54,653 nucleotides of DNA from Desulfobacterium sp. Lineage in GTDB: Bacteria; Desulfobacterota; Desulfobacteria; Desulfobacterales; Desulfobacteraceae. The stretch lies in contig JAQYWC010000081.1 in assembly GCA_030145245.1 (NCBI GenBank), positions 1-54,653 of the forward strand, in the 5' to 3' direction. Numbering within the stretch: position 1 is the first letter of the stretch; every line of letters begins with the position of its first letter. The notes below the pieces were generated by a model. That model ran no database searches and had not been told where the DNA came from. It saw nothing but the letters and a program-made list of their open reading frames with translations. This document shows positions 34,089 through 42,613 of this stretch, in pieces. A program made the position numbers and the translations under genes.

Positions 34089-35075
34089 ATGAAAAAGCAA
34101 CCCTATATTTTATTTCTGTCCAAAAGACAATCCAGCGCATCAACCCGGTACAGGGGCATGAACTATTTCACCTTTCTGAAGCAGGCAGGCTTCAACCCCG
34201 TCCAGATGGACCCCAAAGGCAACCTGTTCCATAAAGTTGCAGTCCTGGGGGAGGTCATGAAAGCGGATGTGGTGGTGGTGCTGCGCAAGACCTTCTCCTT
34301 CCCCTTTCGCCGTCTTGTTCAGCTTCTGTCAAAAAAACTTATCTTTGACTTTGATGATGCCATCTTTGCAAAGAGCAGCGGCGGGTCGTCAAAACTCAGA
34401 ATGGGCAGGTTTGAATCCATGTTAGCCAGGGTTGACCATGTCTGGGCAGGTAACCGCTATCTTGCAGAAAATGCAGAAAAGTTCACTGATTCCGTTGAGA
34501 TCCTGCCCACGGCTGTGGATCTCACCCGCTATGAAGCGTGTGAAACCAAGCCGGACAACACCATCGATATCGTATGGATCGGAAGCTCCTCCACCAAAAA
34601 ATATCTCCAGGACCTGATCCCGGTACTGGAAAAACTGGCTGAAAAAGCACCCCATATCCGGCTGAAGATCATTGCAGATTTTGACCTGGACACAACGCGT
34701 CTCACCACCCTCCCCATTGCCTGGAGCAATGATACCGAGACCCAGGAACTGGCTTCCAGCCACATCGGAATCGCAGTCATGTCCGATGACCCATGGTCCC
34801 GGGGAAAATGCGGTTTAAAGGTGCTGCAGTATATGGCGGCATCCCTTCCCGTGGTCGTATCCGACGCCGGTGTTCACCGGGAAATTGTGGACCATGAAAA
34901 ATCAGGATATCTTGTCAATGGTGAGGCCGGATGGCTCAGCGCATTGACCCGGTTGATCAACGATGAACAACTCAGGTGCGCCATGGGCAAGCACGGACGG
35001 GAAATTGTCAAGGATAGCTACTGTTACGACACGACTTCAAAAAAGATGATCAACCGGCTTAAAACGTTTCTGTAG
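34089..35075 (+). CDS. GT4-family glycosyltransferase
   Basis: A 328-residue GT-B fold enzyme. The acceptor domain has STRYRGMNYFTFLKQAGF, VLRKTFSFPFRRL and IFDFDDAIF. The donor domain has VWIGSSSTKKYLQDLIPVL, DIGIAVMSDDPW-type residues (HIGIAVMSDDPWSRGKCGLK) and VVVSDAGVHREIV, the usual E-x7-E-like donor site. It is the last gene of the plus arm of the LPS locus, ending 18 bp from the convergent kinase gene; no terminator hairpin is visible there. Confidence 0.87.
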   Translation: MKKQPYILFLSKRQSSASTRYRGMNYFTFLKQAGFNPVQMDPKGNLFHKVAVLGEVMKADVVVVLRKTFSFPFRRLVQLLSKKLIFDFDDAIFAKSSGGSSKLRMGRFESMLARVDHVWAGNRYLAENAEKFTDSVEILPTAVDLTRYEACETKPDNTIDIVWIGSSSTKKYLQDLIPVLEKLAEKAPHIRLKIIADFDLDTTRLTTLPIAWSNDTETQELASSHIGIAVMSDDPWSRGKCGLKVLQYMAASLPVVVSDAGVHREIVDHEKSGYLVNGEAGWLSALTRLINDEQLRCAMGKHGREIVKDSYCYDTTSKKMINRLKTFL

Positions 35076-35093
35076 AAGGCAGGGCAAGTTTCC

Positions 35094-36545
35094 CTATTTC
35101 AATGACCGAAACAGGGTTGCTATTTCAGGCAAGCGGGCCCAATTTTTCATGAACCGTTTGACATCCTTGCGACGGGCCCGGACAAAACCGGCTTTGCTTT
35201 TGTGGACAGCCATACTGTCAAGATCGATTAAAAAAGCCTGGCCGTCATGGATCATGATATTGGTGGCCTTCATGTCCCCGTGGCTTACCAGCAGGGATTC
35301 AAGCCGCTCAAACATGCGAAGAATCTGTTGGGGCAGGTCCTTTTCACCCTTGGATGGAGCCTCTTGGAAATACTCCCGGGCACTGGTTCCCTCGATGTAA
35401 TCACAGATCAGATAGGCCTTGTTCCTGAACGGCCCCAGGCGTACCTCTTTCATGGCGATGGGCTTGGGGGTGTTGATCCCGTATTCCAAAAGCAGGTGGG
35501 CACCAAACCAGGAACGGTCTGCACGGCTTTTTTTAAAGGCGAGCCTCAACCCATGGACAGGGTTTTTCACATTATATCGTTTGACCACAAGGTCCTGCCC
35601 CCCCACCTTGAACCGGACCACGGTTGCCGTGTTACCCCTCTTTAACATGGGGGTTCCAGGGAGATTAAAGGCTACATCCGGGTCTTTTAGAAAAGACGCC
35701 ATGGCCGGGGTGTAACTCGCGCGTTTGCAAAGAGCAAAGGATGTGAATGATTTTTTGCAGACCGTTTCAGTGGACTGCCTGTAAATTTTTTTCAAATACC
35801 GGTTGGTTCTGACTTTCCGCCGTTCTTTGATCCGTGTTTCCAGGGTCGATACCAGTTCATCCCTGTTTTTTAAATTCCGGGCTGCGCAATAGACGGAAAA
35901 AAGTTCCATGACAGGCAACCTGTCCCCGATATTCCGCTGGGCAAAAAGAATGGCCAGGTTTTTTAAGCTTGCCCCTGTATCAAGGGGAGCATCCCTGTGT
36001 ATCTCCTCCAGGGCCGATCCGTCCAGGGCGTAAAGGTCATTTTCCTTGGTAAGAGAATTGTCCTGGACAAGGAAATTGTCGAGATGAAGGTCATTGTGCC
36101 GGAGACCGGCCTCGTGCATCCGGGCAAGCAGGACCATGAGCTTTTCCAGGTAATCCCGGCATTGACCTGAATCCCTGGAAGAGTGAAGCACCGCGCCAAG
36201 ATTTTCGGCAGGATGGATATACTCAAAGATCAGGGCTTTGGCCCGGCTCTCCCTGACAGATCCCGAACAGAGGATTTCAGCGGTTGGAACACCGGCCTTT
36301 TTCAGCAGCCTGTTTCCCTCTGTCTCCATCTCTATATGCTTTCCAGCCCTGAACCGTTTGTAAAAAAGCTTTGCCACCACCGGTTTTCCACGCCATCTGC
36401 CGAGCAACACAGCCCGCTTGCCGGGAACAAGCCGCAGCAGGTCTGTGCACTCCAACAGTTCATCTTCTCCTGAAAGGGTCAGATTAAACGGCGGCACAAA
36501 CCTTTTTCCGGCAATAACAACAGCTCGTTTTTTGTCTCGGTTCAT
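35094..36545 (-). CDS. Tandem LPS-kinase-like protein with two kinase domains
   Basis: A 483-residue protein made of two protein-kinase-fold domains of the Kdo/WaaP type. The N-domain (about 1-240) has VVAKLFYKRF with Lys59, a catalytic loop HNDLHLDN (150-157) and metal Asp175 in ALDGS. The C-domain (about 295-483) has LVVKRYNVKNP, a catalytic loop HGDMKATN (422-429) and metal Asp441 in LIDLDS. Both loops keep the Asp and Asn needed for activity. Usual family members have one domain of about 230-280 residues, so this looks like a fusion or duplication. Its targets are unknown; two core phosphorylation sites could be served by one protein. Confidence 0.85.
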   Translation of the reverse strand: MNRDKKRAVVIAGKRFVPPFNLTLSGEDELLECTDLLRLVPGKRAVLLGRWRGKPVVAKLFYKRFRAGKHIEMETEGNRLLKKAGVPTAEILCSGSVRESRAKALIFEYIHPAENLGAVLHSSRDSGQCRDYLEKLMVLLARMHEAGLRHNDLHLDNFLVQDNSLTKENDLYALDGSALEEIHRDAPLDTGASLKNLAILFAQRNIGDRLPVMELFSVYCAARNLKNRDELVSTLETRIKERRKVRTNRYLKKIYRQSTETVCKKSFTSFALCKRASYTPAMASFLKDPDVAFNLPGTPMLKRGNTATVVRFKVGGQDLVVKRYNVKNPVHGLRLAFKKSRADRSWFGAHLLLEYGINTPKPIAMKEVRLGPFRNKAYLICDYIEGTSAREYFQEAPSKGEKDLPQQILRMFERLESLLVSHGDMKATNIMIHDGQAFLIDLDSMAVHKSKAGFVRARRKDVKRFMKNWARLPEIATLFRSLK

Positions 36546-36550
36546 GGACT

Positions 36551-37375
36551 CTACCAGATGACCGGCGGATTTTTCTTAAACTCTTTTTTATATAAATTAA
36601 CCGCCCGCCGCTTCACAAGCCACCAGAAAAATTTATTCTCATCAAGGGATTTTTCCGGGGTTGTGTTGTGATATATGCCGGCAAACAACAACAGATCCTC
36701 TTTTGAAAGGCCAAGATCCATACTTGAAAAAAGAAGGGCTGAAACATCTTTTGCCCGCCATCTCAGGGGGGTTCTCGGCCGAATCTGCACCCGGTGAAGA
36801 TCAATGAGATAAAGATGAATATCTTCCGGCTCAATGGCGTCCACGCCCTTTGCAATATCCAGCAGATAATGACAGATATAGAGATCACGGTGATTCAAAC
36901 CGTTTTCATGGATGGTTCTGGCAATTTTTGCCACCTCGGTGATAAGGGCACGCTTCAACTCCGTGGAAGGAGGCGAAGACGCCCAGTCCTGGCAAAACTT
37001 CTCAAGACTCAGGGTCTCCTTTAATTCATGGGTCACCACAAAGGAATGGATTTTGGCAGGATTCCTGCCAACCTTGCCGTAACCCACAAGGCGCATGGTA
37101 TCGACACCAAGGCTTTCCAGCTTTTTTATGGCGCGCCACTCGTTTTGGGCACTGAGCACCGGCGGACTCCGGAACTGGAGAAGGTTTTTAATTATTTTTT
37201 TCCATCCAACGCCTGTATGAAATTTTCCAAAATAGTGTTTTTCACCGAATTTAAACCGGAGGGTCTTCCGACCGATACTTTCACTGTAAACAGGCCCTTC
37301 AACACTGAAAAGTCGTTGTAGCCCCTCTTTTTCGATATTCCAATACTCTTTCCACTCTTTGGGTAAAACAATCAT
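36551..37375 (-). CDS. waaP: LPS core heptose(I) kinase
   Basis: A 274-residue WaaP/RfaP-type kinase. The signature catalytic loop NHRDLYICHYLLD closely follows that of E. coli WaaP, and the metal Asp is in LYLIDLHRVQ. Other blocks are KTLRFKFGEKHYFGKFH (nucleotide Lys) and PLRWRAKDVSALLFSS. WaaP adds phosphate to heptose I of the inner core, which strengthens the outer membrane. The start overlaps the waaG stop by four bases. The tandem kinase follows five bases downstream. Confidence 0.92.
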   Translation of the reverse strand: MIVLPKEWKEYWNIEKEGLQRLFSVEGPVYSESIGRKTLRFKFGEKHYFGKFHTGVGWKKIIKNLLQFRSPPVLSAQNEWRAIKKLESLGVDTMRLVGYGKVGRNPAKIHSFVVTHELKETLSLEKFCQDWASSPPSTELKRALITEVAKIARTIHENGLNHRDLYICHYLLDIAKGVDAIEPEDIHLYLIDLHRVQIRPRTPLRWRAKDVSALLFSSMDLGLSKEDLLLFAGIYHNTTPEKSLDENKFFWWLVKRRAVNLYKKEFKKNPPVIW

Positions 37376-38505
37376 ATAGCAACCTTTTCAATAATATCCG
37401 AAGCCTTTTGGGATCGACTAAAAATATCTGTCTGTTCAATATAGTTTTTGCAATTGGCCCGCCACGTGTTCCGAAGGTTTGAGGTGAGCATAGAATGAAG
37501 CGCACTGTTCAGTTCCTCCTGGTTAAAAGGAGAACCAACCACCTTTCCCCCGTCAGCCCGTGTAACGTGGAAACTGTATCCGCAGATATCCGTGGTAAGA
37601 ACCGGGACATTGGCGGCCATTGCCTCAACAATCACCGTGCCTGTATTTTCAATGGAGGCGGGGTGTATCAGAAAATCAGCGGCCATGAGCAGCTGTGGCA
37701 CATCACTTCTGGCACCGATAAAGCGGACCTGTTCCAGAACCTTCAGCTGCTTTGCCAGGCGGCTGTATTGCCGTGGGTTATCCTTGCCCACAACAAGCAG
37801 TTCGGTTTTTCTTAAAATTTCAGGCGGCAGGGCTGACATTGCGCGAATGGCCCGGGCAACCCCTTTTATCTTGAAATTGGTACAAACCATTAACAGAACC
37901 GTCTTGTCCTGTCCGATGGACAGCTCTTCGCGCTTTCCGGCACCAATTTTATCTGCATCCGCAGGCGGAAGGCAGGTCCGGGAAATGCCCGGCGGCATCA
38001 GGTGAAACCGGTGGCCGCCTGTTTCATAGTAGTCCATATAGAAATGCTTCTCCTTCTCTGTTAAAAGAAGAATCTCTGTCCTGGACCCTTTATCGAACAC
38101 AGCCCGTTCCAGCGCCATCAGGGTACGGAAACGGCCGGTATACCGGTGAAACCTGCTTCGTTCCATCATCTTGGCGGCATAGGAGACGTCTGCACCATAG
38201 TAGACATCCAGCCCGGGCATTTTGTTGAACCCGACCAGGGCATCGTAGTTTTCCCGTTGGACATGGTCATGTACCAATTTTGAAAAGGATCTATACCGTG
38301 CATGGTTGGTCACACCGGACACCGGAAGGAGTACTATCTCCAGCCCCTCGGGTTTTTCCCCTTCCCATGAGATCGTATAGGCAACAACCTTGTGCCCGCG
38401 GGCCATGCATTCCTTTGCAATGTTGATGAAATTGACCTGCAATCCGCCAAAGGGGAAATATTTAAACAGGCAAAAGGCAAGTTTTAATTGTTTATTCATT
38501 TTCAT
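37372..38505 (-). CDS. waaG: LPS core glucosyltransferase WaaG
   Basis: A 377-residue GT4 enzyme that adds the first glucose (or another hexose) to heptose II. It matches E. coli WaaG along its length: LAFCLFKYFPFGGLQ, YTISWEGEKPEG, VGFNKMPGLDVYYGADV, ALERAVFD, LLLTEKEK, LMPPGI, LVVGKDNPRQYS, FLIHPASIENTGTVIVEAMA and PVLTTDICGY. The product is peripheral at the inner membrane. It overlaps waaP by four bases and starts inside the stop region of the upstream GT9 gene. Confidence 0.93.
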   Translation of the reverse strand: MKMNKQLKLAFCLFKYFPFGGLQVNFINIAKECMARGHKVVAYTISWEGEKPEGLEIVLLPVSGVTNHARYRSFSKLVHDHVQRENYDALVGFNKMPGLDVYYGADVSYAAKMMERSRFHRYTGRFRTLMALERAVFDKGSRTEILLLTEKEKHFYMDYYETGGHRFHLMPPGISRTCLPPADADKIGAGKREELSIGQDKTVLLMVCTNFKIKGVARAIRAMSALPPEILRKTELLVVGKDNPRQYSRLAKQLKVLEQVRFIGARSDVPQLLMAADFLIHPASIENTGTVIVEAMAANVPVLTTDICGYSFHVTRADGGKVVGSPFNQEELNSALHSMLTSNLRNTWRANCKNYIEQTDIFSRSQKASDIIEKVAI

Positions 38506-39503
38506 AGGACCCTGTCGCAGGCATCAATCACCTCTTTGGCAGCTATCGTCATGCATGCCTCCGTACCATTGGGGCATTGGTTGCTTCCGTGCCTCCGGCA
38601 GGGTTTGCACCCAAGGGTATCATCCTGCACAATGGTTGATTTCGGGTTTTGCCAGGGCCCAAAACCAAATTCAGGCGAGGTGGCACAAAAGACGGCCACG
38701 TTTGGCACCTTGAATGCCGATGCCATGTGCAGGGCCATGCTGTCGTTACAGATGGCGAGGCTGCTCTGTTCCATGAGGTAGAGTGTATCGGAAAGGGAGA
38801 TCCTGCCGGAATAATCCAGATAATCCCCCTGATCGTTTATTTTTGCACACACGGCTTTATCCGCCGGGCCACCGATCAGCACAATCTTTTTACCCAATTG
38901 TGCAAAATGACGGGCCACTTCGGAATATCCCTGCCAATGCCACTGCTTGGTTTTCCAGGCACTGCCAGGAGCCATGACAATGGTATCCCCAGCCAGGGGG
39001 AACGCTTGGCCTGCCGTTTCAGAAAGATTTTCATGCTTGGGTGCAAAAAGCCTGAGATCCTTATCAAACTCCGTTTCCGGCAACTCATCAAAAAGAAGGG
39101 ACAGATTTCTTATGGCAGAATGCCCCTCGACTTTCTTTTGCCGCTGATCCGTGTACAAGAAACTTAATTTTGCATCCTGAAACCCGACCCTGACGGGAAT
39201 CCCTGCAAGGGCCAGCAAAATGGACGTCCGGTAGGATCTATGGAGGGAATACACCCGGTCAAAACCCTCATACTTCAGTTTCCTGGCCTTTTCAACCATG
39301 CCCCCAATACTCTTTTCCCTGCCCCGCTTATCAAACGTGATAACCCGGTCAACCAGGGGATCATTTTCCACAAGGGCAGCTGCCAGGGGGGTTGTCATAA
39401 CGGTCAGGCTTGCGTTGGGATGAATCTTTTTCAACCCTGAAATAACAGGTGTTGACAGGATCATATCCCCAAGAAAGCTCAATTGTACAAGAAGTATCTT
39501 CAT
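38502..39503 (-). CDS. ADP-heptose:LPS heptosyltransferase (WaaF-like, GT9)
   Basis: A 333-residue GT9 enzyme. It begins ILLVQLSFLGDMILSTPVI and has MAPGSAWKTKQWHWQGY for donor binding, VLIGGPADKAV, LDYSGRISLSDTLYLM and the ICNDSMALHMASAFKVPNVA block. The C-terminal CKPCRRHGSNQCP and C-M pattern is typical of heptosyltransferase II (WaaF). SD AGGTCC precedes the ATG. It overlaps waaG by four bases. Confidence 0.88.
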   Translation of the reverse strand: MKILLVQLSFLGDMILSTPVISGLKKIHPNASLTVMTTPLAAALVENDPLVDRVITFDKRGREKSIGGMVEKARKLKYEGFDRVYSLHRSYRTSILLALAGIPVRVGFQDAKLSFLYTDQRQKKVEGHSAIRNLSLLFDELPETEFDKDLRLFAPKHENLSETAGQAFPLAGDTIVMAPGSAWKTKQWHWQGYSEVARHFAQLGKKIVLIGGPADKAVCAKINDQGDYLDYSGRISLSDTLYLMEQSSLAICNDSMALHMASAFKVPNVAVFCATSPEFGFGPWQNPKSTIVQDDTLGCKPCRRHGSNQCPNGTEACMTIAAKEVIDACDRVL

Positions 39504-39526
39504 AGGACCTCAACCTTCAAAAGCAT

Positions 39527-40423
39527 CTATGCTTCCTCCAGGGGTCTTGTTCTCCACCGGTTATGGAGCCACAACCACTGGTCCGGGTGTTGCCGGATAT
39601 AATCTTCGATAAGGGCATGGTAGGCCTGGGTGTTTACAAAGATATCGAGTTCTTCCTTACCCGTCCGTATCACCGGCATCTCAGGCAGAACTTCAAGGTG
39701 GGACCGGCCGTTTTTCCGGTAGGTCAGGATCGGTACAACAGGCGCTTTGGTGCGAAGGGCAATCCTGGCAAGCCCGGTGTTTGCAGAGGCCTTACGGCCG
39801 AAAAAATCCACAAAAACACTATGGTGCCGTTTTCTTGAATTCTGGTCCACGATAAGACCGACGGCCTCTCCCCTGGCCAGCGTCTCAAACACGCCGTCAA
39901 GGGCATTATGGAGGGGAAGCATTTTGCACCCCGCAGACGATCTCTTTGCCTTGACATAACTCTCCATGACCGGAGATTCGATTGTTTTATAGACAACCGA
40001 AAACGTTACACCGGTCAAACGGGTGAGGGCCGAGCCATATTCCCAGTTTCCCAGATGACCGGAAAAGACGATTACGCCCCGGCCTTTTGCATGGGCGGCT
40101 TTAAAATTTTCAAGGCCCTTGATTTCAAAAAGATCAAAATAGTTATCGGGATCAATGGTGTGAAATCTGGCATGCTCAAACAGCATTGTGGCCGTATTTT
40201 CAAAGACCCGCCTTGCCAGTAACCACCTGGCATGGGAATCCATCTGGGCTGCATAGGCATGGCCCAGGCTGTCAAGGGTTATTCTTTTATGCTTTTTATC
40301 TAAACCAAACCAGATTCTGCCCAGGATTTTCCCCAGGAGACGCCCCATGGAAGGGGAAAGCAATCCAAGAATCGACATAAAACCTGAAAGGATATGGCTC
40401 ACTAATTTGTCAGCAGTACTCAT
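39527..40423 (-). CDS. Lipid A late acyltransferase, LpxL/HtrB-like
   Basis: A 298-residue LABLAT-type acyltransferase that adds a secondary acyl chain to Kdo-lipid A. The catalytic motif is SGHLGNWEY (His-x4-Glu), followed by VYKTIESPVMESYVKAKRSSAGC, VGLIVDQNS, VFVDFFGRKASANTGLARIA and WLWLHNRWRTRP. An N-terminal amphipathic segment (SHILSGFMSILGLL) would anchor it to the inner membrane. LpxL, LpxM and LpxP cannot be told apart by eye. It sits directly after lpxK. Confidence 0.88.
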   Translation of the reverse strand: MSTADKLVSHILSGFMSILGLLSPSMGRLLGKILGRIWFGLDKKHKRITLDSLGHAYAAQMDSHARWLLARRVFENTATMLFEHARFHTIDPDNYFDLFEIKGLENFKAAHAKGRGVIVFSGHLGNWEYGSALTRLTGVTFSVVYKTIESPVMESYVKAKRSSAGCKMLPLHNALDGVFETLARGEAVGLIVDQNSRKRHHSVFVDFFGRKASANTGLARIALRTKAPVVPILTYRKNGRSHLEVLPEMPVIRTGKEELDIFVNTQAYHALIEDYIRQHPDQWLWLHNRWRTRPLEEA

Positions 40424-40430
40424 AACGTCC

Positions 40431-41537
40431 CTATATTTGTGATTGAATTTTCTCTTTTATCAACGTTTCAAACGCCTCCCCATGATCTCCCATGAAATCT
40501 ATTGCCACACCAACCACAACAAGGAGTTCCGGGATCACAAACCGTTCTGCAATCTTCACATAATCCTTTTCGGTGGTAACAATAAAACCGGCCCCAAGCT
40601 TTTTGTATTGTTCCAGAAGCATGGTAATATCATCCGGCTTATACCAATAATGATCGGGAAACTCAAGGTGACCTGCGATTCCCATGCCCATGGTTTCACA
40701 GGTTCTTCTGAAATCCCTATTATTGGCAATACCGGAAAAAAGCAGCCCTTGTTTATGGCGATTCTTGTCCAAAAATCTTTCAACCGACTTTTCATCAAGT
40801 TCCCGGCCCGAACCGGTAACAATCTTGGAAAGACTGGAATAATGGAAGGTCCGAAACCCGGGATATTCGCATTTTTTGTTTTCTTTTACATCACTCCGGG
40901 TAAACACAATGGCATCACTGCGTTCCAGGGAGGAGACAGGCTCTCTCAACCGCCCCCGGGGAATAAGCGCGCCATTGCCAAAGGGCTGTCCTGCATCAAG
41001 GAGAACAAGATCAAGATCCCGTTTCAATTTAATGTGCTGGAATGCGTCATCAAAAACAATGACCTGGGAATCAAACGCCTGGATCGCTTTCAGGCCGACG
41101 GCATATCTGTCTTTCCCTGCAAGCACGGGAACGCCAAGGCTCTGGGCTATCAGGTAGGGTTCATCCCCCGACTCTTCCGGGGTGCAGCAAAGGGTTTGGC
41201 CGTCACAGACGACACCTCCCGCCTGCTCGAATTTCCCCCTGTAGCCCCTGCTGACCACGGCCACCCTGTATCCCATCTGCCGCACAAGACCGGCCACATA
41301 CACCGTCATGGGTGTCTTGCCGGTACCGCCGGCCGTGATATTTCCCACGGATATGACAAAACAGGGAAGCTTTCTTGATTTCAACACCCCGGCGCGAAAG
41401 AGGGCCACCCTTAGCTTTACGACAACGCCATAAACCTTTGAAATAAAAAACAACAACGTCTCCAGGGAGAATACGCTGTCCCGTTCCACAGGCCGGGACA
41501 TGATCGCCTCGATTCTTGCCGCAAGTCTCTTAATCAC
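40431..41537 (-). CDS. lpxK: Tetraacyldisaccharide 4'-kinase
   Basis: A 368-residue inner-membrane-associated kinase that phosphorylates the 4' position of the lipid A disaccharide. A P-loop GGTGKTP lies at residues 70-76 after VISVGNITA; VAVVSRGYRGKF, DEPYLIAQSLGVPVLAGKDRY and DDAFQHIKLKRDLDLVLLD are family blocks. The start is GTG, overlapping the lptG stop by eight bases. With lpxL-like downstream it forms the lipid A part of the minus arm. Confidence 0.93.
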   Translation of the reverse strand: MIKRLAARIEAIMSRPVERDSVFSLETLLFFISKVYGVVVKLRVALFRAGVLKSRKLPCFVISVGNITAGGTGKTPMTVYVAGLVRQMGYRVAVVSRGYRGKFEQAGGVVCDGQTLCCTPEESGDEPYLIAQSLGVPVLAGKDRYAVGLKAIQAFDSQVIVFDDAFQHIKLKRDLDLVLLDAGQPFGNGALIPRGRLREPVSSLERSDAIVFTRSDVKENKKCEYPGFRTFHYSSLSKIVTGSGRELDEKSVERFLDKNRHKQGLLFSGIANNRDFRRTCETMGMGIAGHLEFPDHYWYKPDDITMLLEQYKKLGAGFIVTTEKDYVKIAERFVIPELLVVVGVAIDFMGDHGEAFETLIKEKIQSQI

Positions 41538-42609
41538 CCACGGCCACCAGAAACAGGATGGTGGAACAGATGAAAATCAGGTTGGCCGCCCAGGCACTCA
41601 AAATCGGAGGCAGCATCCCCCCATATCCCAGGGAGACACAAAAGCCATGGATGACCCAGTAACAAAATGCGGCCCCGATTCCCACGGCAATACCCAGGGG
41701 CATGTTTTCCTTTACCGCAGGAAGCATCCCTGCTGCGGTACCTGCCAGGGCCATCACCAGGCAGATCACGGGAAAGGCCATCTTTGCCCAGAAATCCACG
41801 ATATACCGGGTTGCGTCATACCCCTCGGATTTAACCTTTTCGATATAATCCCGAAGTTCCAGGATACTCATCTGGTCAGATTTTTTCACGACGTTTTTAA
41901 GATCGGCCGGCACAATATTCAAAACATAGCGCTTATCGTCATAGGAGTTAATATCAGACTCCCGGCCATCCTCTGAATAGTTCTGTTCCAGCACATTGAG
42001 AAGCTGCCATTGGCCGTTGTCAAACACTCCTTTTTCCGCATCCACCCTGCGCCCTATCCGGAAATTCTCCTGGAGAGAAGTGACGGTAATCCCGGTGATG
42101 GTATCATCCTTAGGGTTAAAAAAGTTGATGTGGATGATTTTATTATCACCCCGCATCCAGATATCTTCCCGCACAGCAAAGATCTTCTTGCTCTTCTTCA
42201 GGGTCGAATACTTGATATGGTTGGCCTTGAACATGGTAGAAGGCACGATGGTCTCACCCAGAAATAGCATCAGCACAGCAAGAAGAATCCCCACCAGGGC
42301 AACGGGTTTCACCAGGCAGTAGATGCTGACGCCGCTTCCCTTTAAGGCCAGGAGTTCGTTGTTCCTGTTCATGAGACCGAACACCACGATGGTTGCGAGG
42401 ACAACCCCGGCCGGGGTAAATTGCACAAACATAAAGGGAACCTTCAGCAGCACATACCCAAACGCCTGGACAATGGAGAAATTGGCCTCAAGGAACTTAT
42501 CCATATTGGAAAGATAGTCCACCGCGAGAAAGATACAAAGCAGAACCATCTGTATGATGCAGAAGAACCGTGCAAACTCTTTTAACCAGTACCTGTAAAT
42601 CGTAGCCAT
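41530..42609 (-). CDS. lptG: LPS export permease LptG
   Basis: A 359-residue member of the LptF/LptG family. Three membrane segments at the N-terminus (FFCIIQMVLLCIFLAVDYL, VVLATIVVFGLM and a third) are followed by a periplasmic beta-jellyroll of about 150 residues and three C-terminal segments. RNNELLALKGSGVSIY is the coupling motif that contacts LptB. With LptF it pulls LPS out of the inner membrane. I chose ATG 42609 (MATIYRYWL), four bases after the lptF stop; the earlier in-frame codon would overlap lptF. Confidence 0.92.
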   Translation of the reverse strand: MATIYRYWLKEFARFFCIIQMVLLCIFLAVDYLSNMDKFLEANFSIVQAFGYVLLKVPFMFVQFTPAGVVLATIVVFGLMNRNNELLALKGSGVSIYCLVKPVALVGILLAVLMLFLGETIVPSTMFKANHIKYSTLKKSKKIFAVREDIWMRGDNKIIHINFFNPKDDTITGITVTSLQENFRIGRRVDAEKGVFDNGQWQLLNVLEQNYSEDGRESDINSYDDKRYVLNIVPADLKNVVKKSDQMSILELRDYIEKVKSEGYDATRYIVDFWAKMAFPVICLVMALAGTAAGMLPAVKENMPLGIAVGIGAAFCYWVIHGFCVSLGYGGMLPPILSAWAANLIFICSTILFLVAVGD

Positions 42610-42613
42610 ATGC

